From the NCBI RefSeq assembly GCF_013410405.1, contig NZ_JACCFK010000001.1:1116001-1180000 (forward strand): a DNA stretch of 64,000 nucleotides, read 5' to 3'. Below are positions 18,837 through 27,506 of this stretch, piece after piece. Made by a program: the position numbers and the translations under genes. The stretch comes from Amycolatopsis endophytica. Its GTDB lineage: Bacteria; Actinomycetota; Actinomycetes; Mycobacteriales; Pseudonocardiaceae. The notes below the pieces were generated by a model. That model worked only from the letters and a program-made list of their open reading frames with translations. It did no database searches and was not told where the DNA came from. Within the stretch, counting starts at the first letter, position 1. Each line of letters starts with the position of its first letter.

Positions 18837-20231
18837 GTGGCAACGGGCACGACGGTATTCAGCAGGGTGACAGTGGTCGCGCCCCGCACCAGAATCGACG
18901 TGGCACTGCCCGCCGACGTCGCGGTCGCCGACCTGATGCCGATGCTCCTGGACATGGCCCGCGAGACGGCGCCGGACGGTGGCGCCCGCCACGGCGGCTG
19001 GGCGCTGGCCAAACTGGGCGACGCCCCGCTGGACCCGAGCCGCACGCTCGCCTCGCTCGGCATCGTCGACGGTGACCTGTTGCAGCTGCGCAAGCGCAAC
19101 GAGAACCCGCCGCCGCCGCTCTACGACGACGTGGTGGACGCGATCGCCGACGCCCAGCCGGACACCTTCCGGCCGTGGACCAAGGAGACGGCGCGGCGCA
19201 TCGGCCACATCGCGGGCGGGCTGGCGCTGTTCACGGCGGCGCTGGCCCTGTTCATGGGCGGCCCCTTCTTCGGCGGCAACGGACTGGCCGCCGCACTGAC
19301 CGCGGGTGTCGCCGCGATCGCGTGCCTCGCCGTCGGCGCGACGCTGGCCAAGGCATACCAGGCCGAGGCGACCGGTGTGGTGATCGCGGCCGCCGGCGGG
19401 TTGCCGTTCGCCTTCGTCGCGGGCTTCTCCGCCGTGCCCGGGATGACGGTCCGCGCGAACCTGCTGCTCGCGAGCGGTCTCGTGGTGATACTGGCCGCGG
19501 TCGCCATCATGGTCGTGGGCGCGGGCATCACGACGTTCATCGCCGCCGCCACGGCCGGGGTGATCGGCGTGATCGCGTTCACCGTCGCGACCCTGATCGC
19601 GCATCCGGCCGCCGGCATCGCCGCGGGCACCGCGGCAGGCTCGCTCGCCCTGATCTCCCTGCTGCCGCGCGCCACGATCTGGCTGGCCAAGCTGCCGCTG
19701 CCGCACGTGCCCGGCACCGCGGAGGAACTCAAAGAGGACACCACGTTCCCGGACTACACCGAGATCGAGCGCCGCACCGCCGTCGCCCACAACTACATGA
19801 CGGGCCTGCTGATCGGCTGCGGCAGCGCGACCGCGATCGCCGCGATCATCACCGCGACCGCGCCCGGTGTCTGGGGCATCCTGACCGCGGCCGTCGCGAC
19901 GATGGTGCTGCTGCTGCGCGCCCGTTCCTACGCCAACGGCAGCCAGGCCGTGGCGCTGCTGACCACCGGCATCGTGTCCGGTGCCGGCATCCTGATCGGC
20001 TGGCTGGGCACGCAGGCGCCGATAGGGCGTCTGCTGTGGGTGTTCGGCGCGCTCGTCATCATCGGCGCGGGGTCGCTCGTGGTCGGGGTGATCTTCCCGA
20101 ACCAGCGCTTCTCGCCGCCGCTGCGCCGCACGGTGGAGATCTTCGAGGCCATCTGCATCGCCACCGTGCTGCCGCTGGCACTGGCCGTCATGGACCTCTA
20201 CGCGACGCTGCGTCACATCTCGTTCGGCTGA
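18837..20231 (+). CDS. eccD: Type VII secretion integral membrane protein EccD
   Basis: Forms the membrane pore scaffold of the ESX complex, 464 residues. The N-terminal 85 residues form a ubiquitin-like domain (STRVTVVAPRTRIDVALPAD-type strand pattern, ending DGDLLQLRKRNE). After a short linker, about eleven hydrophobic helices run from residue 120 to the C-terminus. Length and layout match the family. The start is a GTG behind GGGTAGGGGG. The mycP gene follows within 25 bp, so the two form an operon. Confidence 0.93.
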   Translation: MATGTTVFSRVTVVAPRTRIDVALPADVAVADLMPMLLDMARETAPDGGARHGGWALAKLGDAPLDPSRTLASLGIVDGDLLQLRKRNENPPPPLYDDVVDAIADAQPDTFRPWTKETARRIGHIAGGLALFTAALALFMGGPFFGGNGLAAALTAGVAAIACLAVGATLAKAYQAEATGVVIAAAGGLPFAFVAGFSAVPGMTVRANLLLASGLVVILAAVAIMVVGAGITTFIAAATAGVIGVIAFTVATLIAHPAAGIAAGTAAGSLALISLLPRATIWLAKLPLPHVPGTAEELKEDTTFPDYTEIERRTAVAHNYMTGLLIGCGSATAIAAIITATAPGVWGILTAAVATMVLLLRARSYANGSQAVALLTTGIVSGAGILIGWLGTQAPIGRLLWVFGALVIIGAGSLVVGVIFPNQRFSPPLRRTVEIFEAICIATVLPLALAVMDLYATLRHISFG

Positions 20232-20254
20232 GCATGACTCGAGGGGAAACGCAC

Positions 20255-21691
20255 GTGCGCAGACTCGGGGTGCCCGGCCGGGTGGCGACCGTCATGCTGG
20301 CGGGGTCGATCGGGGTGCTGGCGACCGGAACGGCCGAGGCCCAGAGCGGGTACTGGGCGGTGCCGCCGCCCTACGTCGCCAGCTACCTGCCGGGTGACGG
20401 CGGGGGCCACAACAGCTTCGACTACCAGCCCAAGAACGCCTGTGTGACCCGCGACCTGGGGCAGCAGGACGTCGTGCTGCGGGAGAAGCCGTGGGGCCAG
20501 CAGTACCTGCAGATCGACGAGGCCCAGCAGCTGGTGCGGGCCAAGACCGGGTCGGCCGGTGGCGGTGTCCGCGTCGCCGTGATCGACACCGGGGTCACGC
20601 AGCACCCGTACCTCAAACGGCTGGAGGGCGGCGGTGACTACGTCGTCGCCGCCGACAACGGCCTCAACGACTGCGACGGTCACGGCACCGAGGTGGCCGG
20701 GATCATCGCCGCGAGCACACCGGCCGACCAGATCGGGTTCACCGGGGTAGCGCCGGACTCGACGATCGTGTCGATCCGCCAGTCCAGCCAGAACTACACC
20801 AAACCGGACTCGGCCGGTGGCACGAGCGGTCAGCAGACCGGCGGCCGCCAGCAGAACGACGCCAACGGCGCGGGCACCACGCAGTCGCTGGCCCAGGCGA
20901 TCGTCCGCGCGGTGAACCTGCACGTCGACGTCATCAACATGTCGGTGGACAACTGCCGCCCCGCGGACGGCTCGATCACCGAAGGCGAGCGTGCCATCCA
21001 GGCCGCGGTGCGCTGGGCCGTGGACAACGACATCGTCGTGGTCGCCGCCGCGGGCAACACGTCGGAGACGTGCCCGCAGAACGACCAGGCGGACCCGAAC
21101 AGGCCGCGGTCGATCGTGACGCCCCCGTGGTTCTCCGACGACGTCCTGTCCGTCGCGGCGATCGACGAGACCGGCGGCGTCGCGCCGTTCAGCGTCAACG
21201 GACCGTGGGTCAGCGTCGCCGCGCCCGGCACCAACATCATCTCGCTGGACCCGTCGAAGGGCTCGTCGCAGCTGGCGAACCAGACCATCGAGAACGACAA
21301 GGCCACCCCGATCCAGGGCACCAGCTTCGCGGCACCGTACGTGGCCGGGGTCGCCGCGCTCGTGGCCGCGCAGTACCCGCAGCTGTCGGCACGGCAGATC
21401 ATGAACCGCATCCGGGTGACCGCGCAGCACCCCGGCGCCCAGGGCGGACGCGACAACTTCACCGGCTACGGCGTGGTGAACCCGGTGGCGGCGGTGACCG
21501 CGATCGTGCCGTCCGAGGAAGGCGTGGCCGCGGCGACCGCCGAGCAACTGCCGTCCGGGATGCCCGACGACGGGGGCAAGAGCTGGGCGCCGATGACCGT
21601 GGCGCTCATTGGCACCGGCGGCGGGCTCGTGGTGCTGCTCGTGGTGATGTTCGTCATGCGGACCATCCGCCGAACACGCCCGACGCGATAG
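20255..21691 (+). CDS. mycP: Mycosin, subtilisin-like membrane-anchored protease MycP
   Basis: A 478-residue S8 serine protease that stabilises the ESX complex at the outer face of the membrane. The triad is intact: Asp111 in VIDTGV, His143 in GHGTEVAG and Ser357 in GTSFAAPYVAG. A Sec signal peptide of about 30 residues (cleavage near GTAEA) and a C-terminal transmembrane helix (LIGTGGGLVVLLVVMFV) followed by basic residues anchor it. A Gln/Gly/Asn-rich loop near residues 185-205 is typical of mycosins. I chose the GTG at 20255 because GAGGGGAAA sits 7 nt upstream. An in-frame ATG at 20234 lies only 2 bp after the eccD stop and has no clear site. Confidence 0.93.
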   Translation: MRRLGVPGRVATVMLAGSIGVLATGTAEAQSGYWAVPPPYVASYLPGDGGGHNSFDYQPKNACVTRDLGQQDVVLREKPWGQQYLQIDEAQQLVRAKTGSAGGGVRVAVIDTGVTQHPYLKRLEGGGDYVVAADNGLNDCDGHGTEVAGIIAASTPADQIGFTGVAPDSTIVSIRQSSQNYTKPDSAGGTSGQQTGGRQQNDANGAGTTQSLAQAIVRAVNLHVDVINMSVDNCRPADGSITEGERAIQAAVRWAVDNDIVVVAAAGNTSETCPQNDQADPNRPRSIVTPPWFSDDVLSVAAIDETGGVAPFSVNGPWVSVAAPGTNIISLDPSKGSSQLANQTIENDKATPIQGTSFAAPYVAGVAALVAAQYPQLSARQIMNRIRVTAQHPGAQGGRDNFTGYGVVNPVAAVTAIVPSEEGVAAATAEQLPSGMPDDGGKSWAPMTVALIGTGGGLVVLLVVMFVMRTIRRTRPTR

Positions 21692-21879
21692 GCGAGCGCC
21701 AGCGAGCTGCCGTGCCCTGAACGGAGCTGGGTGGTCATCCCGAAGCCGCCCGTGCGGCGAGGACTATCTCCCTTGGTCTTTAGAGCCCCCGGCAGGCGAG
21801 GCTCAGGATGGGGGCGGAGGTCTGGGGCCGTCGCGTGCGGCTTCCGTTGCCGGGTAACGGTTTTCGTGTGGGCAAAGGA

Positions 21880-21911
21880 ACACCCCGCACAGCGGGTGCC
21901 GCGCGGGGTGT
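21880..21911. terminator. Hairpin between mycP and eccB
   Basis: A 9-bp stem (ACACCCCGC) with a 14-nt loop lies 13 bp beyond the eccB stop and about 190 bp beyond the convergent mycP stop. It is weaker than the other terminators here. The 233-bp spacer holds nothing else I recognise. Confidence 0.5.
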
Positions 21912-21924
21912 GTCCTGTGTGGAG

Positions 21925-23550
21925 TCAGTTGCCGGAGGAGCCCGAGCTGCCCGTGGCCCCGGCCTGCTGTTGCCGGCTGGGGAAGGTGCCCGCGTTGGGG
22001 GAGACCGGGACGGAGTCGTAGCTGCGTTGCGCGTCCTGTGAGTTGAGGGATGCGCCGGTCGGAAGCAGGCGCACGATCGCGTCCGGGGCCGGCCTCGGGT
22101 CGGTCAGGCCCAGTGCGTTCGCCGTGTTCGCGTCCGGGACGCCGTAACGCAAACCGCGGTCGGTGACCAGGGAGATCGGGCCCGTGGCGAACGACTGCTT
22201 CGACGTCGCGGAGCGGATCACGGCGCCGCGGCCTGGGGGCATGTAGAAGTTGTCGATCTTGAGGCCGTCGGGACTCGGCTGGCCGATCTTGATCAGCTTC
22301 GCGTCGGCGGGAACCGGGAGCTGGGTTCCGATGTAGACAGCCGTCTGCTGGTCCTCGGTGGCCGGGTCGCCCGGGTTGACGACGTTCCAGCCCAGGCAGG
22401 TGACCGGGCTCTGCGACGGGTCCAGCACGGTCGGCAGCTTCGAGGGCATCGTGTCGACCTTGAGCGCGTCGCCGTCGCCGGGCTGGATCTGGCGGATGCT
22501 GCTGATCACGTCCGGACGGACCTCGATCGGGCGCGGCGCGGAGTTGGAGTCCGACGAGAACCGGATCAGGTCGGCCACCGCCGGGGACACCCGCTGGATG
22601 CCGTTCTGCAGGATCACGTAGCTGTCGCTGGCGCCGCTGGACAGCGGGACCGCGAACACGTCACCGACGCTGAGGCCGAAGTTCTGCAGCGCCGAGAACT
22701 GCGACGAGCCGCCCTGCCCCGGGATCGTCGGCGGGGTGAAAGGCGTCACCTGCGGGATGGCGTTCAGCAGGCCGATCGAGATGCGGCGCGCGTTCTGCGG
22801 GTTCAGGCCCAGCGCCGCGTAGACACCGGCGCGGCCCGGGTCCAGCTCGGCCCGCACGGTGTTCGCGTTGGGCTGGTTCGGGTTCTGCTCCAACCGGTAG
22901 ATCAGGTACTGCTTGCCGTTCTCCGCGGTGGCCAGTACGGCCTCGTCATCGCTCAGTTCGCGTCCCGGATTCGGCACACCGGCGAGCACCGTCGTGGCGT
23001 TCGTCGCCTGCTGCAGCGCGAGCTGCGTGGGCAGATCGGAGCGGATGGTCAGCTGGTCGCACACCGCCCAGTCGTCGGAGATCCGCTGGTCGGTCGAGGG
23101 CAGCAGCTGCGGCCCGTCCACGATGCCGGTCAGCCGCCCGCGCGGGATGTCCTTGAGCTGGTCGTCGGGGACCACCGACGGGGCCACCGCGGACGTCGCC
23201 CCGCCGCTCTGGCCCTGCTGCGACATGAGCAACAGCCGGGCCGACGCGAGGTTGAAGGTCGGGATGAGCTGCTTCGGGTTGCCCGCCACGACGTAGATCG
23301 CGCCGGACTCCTTGCCGATGACGATGTTGCCGGAGTCCGGCACGGCGGGCTTCGGGCTGATCAACCCGAAGATCACGAAGCCGACGACACCGAGCAGGGC
23401 CAGGAGGAAGCCGACGATCGTCGCTCTCCCGTGCGTCCGCATCGGATCGTGGAGCATGACCGAGTCACGCCGGACCAGCGCGGACTGCATGCGGCGCAGG
23501 ACGAACTGGTAAGCGTGAACTTGCGATTTCGTTGTCGGTGTTGACGGCAT
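21925..23550 (-). CDS. eccB: Type VII secretion protein EccB
   Basis: A 541-residue ESX core component with a short cytoplasmic N-terminus (PSTPTTKSQVHAYQFVLRRM), one transmembrane helix at about 43-65 (FLLALLGVVGFVIFGLI) and a large extracytoplasmic repeat domain. The ATG at 23550 gives the conserved N-terminus; the open frame extends 27 codons upstream without homology. Two cysteines in the outer domain (AVCDQLTI and VTCLGWNV) could form the usual disulfide. It is divergent from eccE across a 154-bp spacer. Confidence 0.94.
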   Translation of the reverse strand: MPSTPTTKSQVHAYQFVLRRMQSALVRRDSVMLHDPMRTHGRATIVGFLLALLGVVGFVIFGLISPKPAVPDSGNIVIGKESGAIYVVAGNPKQLIPTFNLASARLLLMSQQGQSGGATSAVAPSVVPDDQLKDIPRGRLTGIVDGPQLLPSTDQRISDDWAVCDQLTIRSDLPTQLALQQATNATTVLAGVPNPGRELSDDEAVLATAENGKQYLIYRLEQNPNQPNANTVRAELDPGRAGVYAALGLNPQNARRISIGLLNAIPQVTPFTPPTIPGQGGSSQFSALQNFGLSVGDVFAVPLSSGASDSYVILQNGIQRVSPAVADLIRFSSDSNSAPRPIEVRPDVISSIRQIQPGDGDALKVDTMPSKLPTVLDPSQSPVTCLGWNVVNPGDPATEDQQTAVYIGTQLPVPADAKLIKIGQPSPDGLKIDNFYMPPGRGAVIRSATSKQSFATGPISLVTDRGLRYGVPDANTANALGLTDPRPAPDAIVRLLPTGASLNSQDAQRSYDSVPVSPNAGTFPSRQQQAGATGSSGSSGN

Positions 23551-23574
23551 TCTCGACCTACTGCTCCCCGAGTC

Positions 23575-23604
23575 GCGGTACGGTTCCGCAGGATAGCGGT
23601 ACGG
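23575..23604. promoter_or_regulatory. Direct repeat in the eccB/eccE divergent spacer
   Basis: GCGGTACGG occurs twice with starts 21 bp apart, i.e. on the same helix face, in the spacer that must carry both divergent promoters. A regulator-binding role is an inference. Confidence 0.3.
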
Positions 23605-23704
23605 GAATGGGGCGGTGTGGGTTTCTCCCAACTCCGGCTAGGGTCAGGTTCCCGGCCGACTGTCCTGTCGGGGTCGCGAGAGGTACGAGGGGAAGAACGA
23701 GCGG

Positions 23705-25213
23705 ATGTCGATCACCACTCCGCCACGTCCGGGCGGGCCGACGGGTTCGCCGCCGCCGAGGGGCCGTCCGCAGGGTCCGCCGCCGCGCCAGGGCAGGCCG
23801 GGAGGACCGGCAGGCGGGCCGGGAGGCCCCGCCGGACCACGCGGCCCCGGAGGCCCGGGGGGACCCGGAGGCCCCGGCGGTCCAGGCGGGCCCGGTGGCC
23901 GCGGCCCCGGAGGACCGGGTGGTCCCGGTGGCCCGAGCGGTCCGCCGCCCGCGCAGCCGCCCGCCGAACGCCCGGCACCGGTCGCTCCCCCGGCACGCCG
24001 CCGCGTCCTGAACACGCGGCTCGGCCCGATCCCGGTGACCAACCTCGTCGTGCTGGAGATCGGGCTGGCGATCGGCCTGATCCTCATCGCGATCAACGAG
24101 TCACTGCTCTACGTCGGCATCGGCGTGCTCGCCGTCGCCTTCATCGTCGCGATCCTGCGGTGGGGCGGTCAGTGGTTCACCCAATGGGTGGGTCTGACCA
24201 TGCGGTACTCGTTCCGCGGCCACGACAGGGCGTCGACACCGCCCAAGCCGGACGCACCGGCCATCGCCGCCGGTGAGGTCTCCGTCACCGGCCCGGAGGA
24301 CACGCGCGTCAGCCTGCTCCGGCTCGTCGTGCCGGACCTCGTGGTCGCGCACGGCAAGGACCACGAGCTGCAGGAAGTCGGGCTCGCCTGGCACGACGGC
24401 ACGTGGACCGCGGTCCTGCTCGTCGAGCCGGCGCCCGCCCTGATCACGCAGGCGGGCGGGGCGCCGAGCCTGCCGCTCTCGGCGCTGGCGCCGACGCTGG
24501 AGGACCGCGGCGTCGTCCTGGACTCCATCCAGATGATCTGGCACTGCTACCCCGGCAGCGCGGCCCTGCCCGCCGACTCACCTGCCCTGACGTCCTACCT
24601 GGAGGTCCTCGGCCCGCTGCCCGCCGCGGCGCGGCGCACGACGTGGGTCGCGATCCGGCTGGACCCGCGGCGCTGCCCGGACGCGATCCGCGAACGCGGT
24701 GGCGGCGTCGTCGGCGCGCACCGGGCGTTGATCGGCGCGCTGTCCCGGGTCCGCAACGCCCTGGAGTCGCAGGGCGTGCCGACGCGTCCGCTCAGCCCGG
24801 ACGAGCTGCTGCGCGCGGGCATCTCGGCCGCGGAGCTGACCGCGGCCGTCGCCGGGGGTTCGCGGGTGACGTTGAAGGAGAACTGGACCAGCGCGACCGC
24901 GGCGGGCATCGGTCACGCCAGCTACGCGATCAGCAGCTGGCCGAAGGGCAAGATCACGACCACGCTGAACGCGCTGACGAGCGTCCGGACGCTGTCCTCG
25001 ACGGTGGCGATGGCCATTTCGCCCGCGGAGGACGAGGGCAAGGTCGCGCTGCGTGGCGTGGTCCGGGTGAGCGCACGCAACCCGCGTGAACTGGACACCG
25101 CGGACGAGCGGCTCAACTCGCTCGCCGACCGCGCCGGCGTGTCGCTGACCCCGCTGCGGGGCCTGCAGATCGACGCGCTCGCCGCGACGATGCCGATGGG
25201 AGGCACCGCATGA
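23705..25213 (+). CDS. eccE: Type VII secretion protein EccE with a collagen-like N-terminal tract
   Basis: A peripheral subunit of the ESX membrane complex, 502 residues. The first 95 residues are an unusual Gly/Pro tract with long runs of GGP triplets. They precede two adjacent transmembrane helices at about 110-150 ([17 protein letters not shown] and [16 protein letters not shown]) and a soluble C-terminal domain. The helices and the soluble domain match EccE. The ATG at 23705 is the only sensible start. The stop overlaps the next gene by 4 bp (ATGA). M. tuberculosis ESX-4 lacks eccE, so its presence marks the fuller version of the system. Confidence 0.88.
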   Translation: MSITTPPRPGGPTGSPPPRGRPQGPPPRQGRPGGPAGGPGGPAGPRGPGGPGGPGGPGGPGGPGGRGPGGPGGPGGPSGPPPAQPPAERPAPVAPPARRRVLNTRLGPIPVTNLVVLEIGLAIGLILIAINESLLYVGIGVLAVAFIVAILRWGGQWFTQWVGLTMRYSFRGHDRASTPPKPDAPAIAAGEVSVTGPEDTRVSLLRLVVPDLVVAHGKDHELQEVGLAWHDGTWTAVLLVEPAPALITQAGGAPSLPLSALAPTLEDRGVVLDSIQMIWHCYPGSAALPADSPALTSYLEVLGPLPAAARRTTWVAIRLDPRRCPDAIRERGGGVVGAHRALIGALSRVRNALESQGVPTRPLSPDELLRAGISAAELTAAVAGGSRVTLKENWTSATAAGIGHASYAISSWPKGKITTTLNALTSVRTLSSTVAMAISPAEDEGKVALRGVVRVSARNPRELDTADERLNSLADRAGVSLTPLRGLQIDALAATMPMGGTA

Positions 25214-25929
25214 GCCTGCGGCTTCGTGACCCGGGCCGTCACTCGGGTGTCGCGCCGGAGTTCGTGGTGGACCCGGTGCTGCTGGACGCGGTCAGCCCGT
25301 CCGGTGACCGGGGCGGCATCGTCGTCGGTTCGGGCCTCAAGGGCGAGCCGCTGACGATCTCGGCACTGCGCGCCCAGCCGACGCGCATCGTGCTGGTCGG
25401 TGGTCTGTACCTGGCCCGGCAGGTTGCGCTGCGGGCGATGGCCGTCGGGGCGTGGGTGACCATCGCCACCGGTCGCCCCGCGGCCTGGCAGGTGCTGCCG
25501 AAGGCCGCGGGCCAGTCGAACGGCCGTCCGTCGCCACTGGTGACGATCCGGCGGCTGTCACCGGTCGAACTGCCGCGCCCGTCGGAGGACGCCCCGCTGC
25601 TCGTGGTCACCGACGGCGGCCCGACCCCGCAGGACCTGTTCCCGCCCCGCTCACCGTGGCACACGACGGTCTACGTGCTGCCCTACCTGCACCCCCAGGC
25701 CACGACGATCGCGAACGCGGCCGATGTCGTGTTGATGCAGCGCCTGCCCGCCGGACAGGCCGATCTGGCCGCCCGGATCTGGCGCCTGCCGCCCCAGATG
25801 GTGCGCCAGTTGACGACGTTGAAGGACGACCAGGTGGTGGCGCTGGGCCAGAACCTGTGGCGGCCGTTGCGTTTGGTGACGACGCCGAAGGAGCAGCAGC
25901 TGCTGGGACCGGTTCGTCGCGGGGATTGA
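25210..25929 (+). CDS. Unknown protein translationally coupled to eccE
   Basis: A 239-residue protein starting with an ATG that overlaps the eccE stop (ATGA). No signal peptide, membrane helix, Walker motif or catalytic signature is evident. It appears soluble and mixed alpha/beta. Hydrophobic strands such as PTRIVLVGGLYLARQVALRA and TPLLVVTDGG-type patterns suggest a Rossmann-like core. The C-terminus is helical and basic (IWRLPPQMVRQLTTLKDDQ). It is the last gene before a large palindrome, so it ends the operon. Tight coupling suggests a cytoplasmic partner of EccE; this is inference only. Confidence 0.75.
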   Translation: MSLRLRDPGRHSGVAPEFVVDPVLLDAVSPSGDRGGIVVGSGLKGEPLTISALRAQPTRIVLVGGLYLARQVALRAMAVGAWVTIATGRPAAWQVLPKAAGQSNGRPSPLVTIRRLSPVELPRPSEDAPLLVVTDGGPTPQDLFPPRSPWHTTVYVLPYLHPQATTIANAADVVLMQRLPAGQADLAARIWRLPPQMVRQLTTLKDDQVVALGQNLWRPLRLVTTPKEQQLLGPVRRGD

Positions 25930-25941
25930 GGCAGGTCTTGT

Positions 25942-26549
25942 AGCCGCTACGCGGGTTTCTCAAGCGCCGGGCTCGCAAGCTCGCAGTCGATTGCCCCTCC
26001 CGGACCCGATCCGTCAGTGTTTTGGCGATCGAGCAGACGCGTCAAGGCGGGAAAACGTGCCTTGACCCGCCTGATCGACCGCCAACGACGGCCGGGGATC
26101 GGTTGCGGGAGAGGAAAGCCCGGCAGACAAGGCGCCGGGTCGCCTCCGCGCTGCCGGGCGCAGCCCGCGAACGTGGAGTTCGGCAAACACGGCGCCCCGA
26201 GCGGCCAACACGCCGCCGGGAACGGCAAACACGGTGCCCGGAGCGGCCAACACGGCGCGGCGCGCGGCGTGTTGGCCGCTCCGGCTGGCGTGTTTGCCGT
26301 TCCGGTTGGCGTGTTGGCTCTTCCGGGCGGCGTGTTTGCTCTTCCGGGACACCACTCACCCGCACAACCGCCGCCCGGCAACGGAACCCGGCCACCCAGC
26401 CGCCCAGTCCTCCCCCGCACCCCGATACACAGCCCAGTTCTGCGGCCGATCAGGCGGAGTCAAGGTACTCTTTCCCGCCTTGACACCGCCTGCTCGGCCG
26501 CAGAAACAATGAAAAATCGGGGCGGCCACAGTCCCTCCGCGTAGCGGCT
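25942..26549. repeat. 610-bp nested palindromic element
   Basis: Three nested inverted repeats occupy the spacer between convergent genes. The outermost is a perfect 13-bp pair (AGCCGCTACGCGG at 25942-25954 and its complement at 26537-26549). The middle is a pair of imperfect arms of about 110 bp (about 26009-26120 and 26405-26515) sharing GTCAAGGCGGGAAA and CGCCTGATCG. The core is four direct 21-bp units (26181-26264) followed by four inverted ones (26266-26349). Units alternate between CAAACAC and CCAACAC so that each pairs with its mirror image. No open frame inside looks coding. It could act as a very large bidirectional terminator or be a mobile or structural element. Confidence 0.85.
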
Positions 26550-26570
26550 CCACACCCCAACCCACACCCC

Positions 26571-26599
26571 TGTGGACAACCCCTGTGGATTGTGGATAA
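26571..26599. other. DnaA-box-like cluster
   Basis: On the minus strand TTATCCACA (26591-26599) and TTGTCCACA (26571-26579) are two exact DnaA-box sequences. A third partial match lies between them. They lie between the palindrome and the truA stop. No AT-rich unwinding region or dnaA/dnaN gene is nearby, so this is not an origin on present evidence. Confidence 0.5.
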
Positions 26600-26600
26600 C

Positions 26601-27506
26601 TCAGGACGCCTCGGAAGCCGCGCGCATGTTCCGCGTCTGCTCCGCCCGCACCGCCAACTCCGAATCCGCCGGGTAGTCGACCCCGATCAGGGTCAAGCCA
26701 TGCGCCGGAGCCACCGCACTGTCCCGCACCCCACCACGCAGCAAATCCGCCGGCCAGGAAACCGGTCGTCGACCATCCCCGACCAGCAGCATCGCGCCCA
26801 CCAGGCTGCGGACCATCGAGTGACAGAACGCATCCGCCGAGACCTGGGCTTCCACGACGTGCGTGTCGATGCGCCGCCACGTGAAGCGTTGCAGCTCGCG
26901 GATCGTCGTGCCGGTCGCGCGCTGCTTGCAGAACGCGGCGAAGTCCCGCAGGCCCAGCAGTGCCTCGGAAGCCTCGTTCATCGCCGTCAGGGACAGCGGG
27001 CGTCCCCACGCGAGAGTGTCGAACCGGTGCAGCGGATCGACGCCCCAAGCAGCGTCGGAGACCCGGTAGCGGTAGTGCCTGCGTACCGCGGAGAACCGGG
27101 CGTCGAAACCCTCCGGAGCCACCCGCGCGTCCAGCACCCGCACATCGCCCGGCAGGAACCGGTTCCAGCGGTGCTGCATCCGCTCCAGATCGGGAATGCC
27201 ACGGGAATCCACCGTGATGCGTCCCGCCGGGCCGGTGAACGGCTCCACGTCCGCGTGCACGACCTGCCCGGTCGCGTGCACCCCGGCGTCCGTACGGCCC
27301 GCCACCACGACCGACTTCGGCACGGCGGCGCCAGGGGGCTGCTTGGCGAGCGCCTCCTCCAGCAAGCCCTGGACCGTCCGTCGCCCCGGCTGGCGTGCCC
27401 ACCCCGAGAACCCCGTGCCGTCGTAGCTGACGTCCAGGCGCAGACGAACGAGCCCGCCCTCCCTGTCGGGAGAAGCGGGCTCGTCGCGGGAAAACTCAGC
27501 CGTCAG
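26601..27506 (-). CDS. truA: tRNA pseudouridine(38-40) synthase TruA (probable CTG start)
   Basis: Isomerises uridines 38-40 in the tRNA anticodon arm. The catalytic Asp is in [11 protein letters not shown] (Asp73 from this start). The N-terminus [18 protein letters not shown] is the family signature, so translation must begin upstream of it. The frame has no ATG or GTG between the in-frame stop inside rplQ and that signature. The best candidate is the CTG at 27506, which overlaps the rplQ stop as CTGA and has AAGGA at a suitable distance. This gives 301 residues, close to mycobacterial TruA. A CTG further in, at the signature itself, is the alternative. A hairpin lies in the 5' part of the frame. 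Confidence 0.85.
   Translation of the reverse strand: MTAEFSRDEPASPDREGGLVRLRLDVSYDGTGFSGWARQPGRRTVQGLLEEALAKQPPGAAVPKSVVVAGRTDAGVHATGQVVHADVEPFTGPAGRITVDSRGIPDLERMQHRWNRFLPGDVRVLDARVAPEGFDARFSAVRRHYRYRVSDAAWGVDPLHRFDTLAWGRPLSLTAMNEASEALLGLRDFAAFCKQRATGTTIRELQRFTWRRIDTHVVEAQVSADAFCHSMVRSLVGAMLLVGDGRRPVSWPADLLRGGVRDSAVAPAHGLTLIGVDYPADSELAVRAEQTRNMRAASEAS
27449..27483 (-). other. Hairpin just after rplQ, inside the 5' part of truA
   Basis: CGAGCCCGC pairs perfectly with GCGGGCTCG, with an inner TCTCCC/GGGAGG extension around a 4-nt loop. It starts about 20 bp after the rplQ stop. It may attenuate transcription from the ribosomal operon into truA or regulate truA translation. Confidence 0.6.

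Noticed and set aside
19175..21691. 838-codon plus-strand frame beginning inside eccD
   Set aside because: The first 360 codons are out of frame within eccD; only the part from 20255 is the mycosin.
25942..26549. Insertion sequence
   Set aside because: Terminal inverted repeats exist, but there is no transposase frame and I could not identify a flanking target duplication. A MITE-like or structural element remains possible.
26571..26599. Chromosomal origin of replication
   Set aside because: Only two exact DnaA boxes, no AT-rich unwinding element, and no dnaA, dnaN or gyrB nearby.
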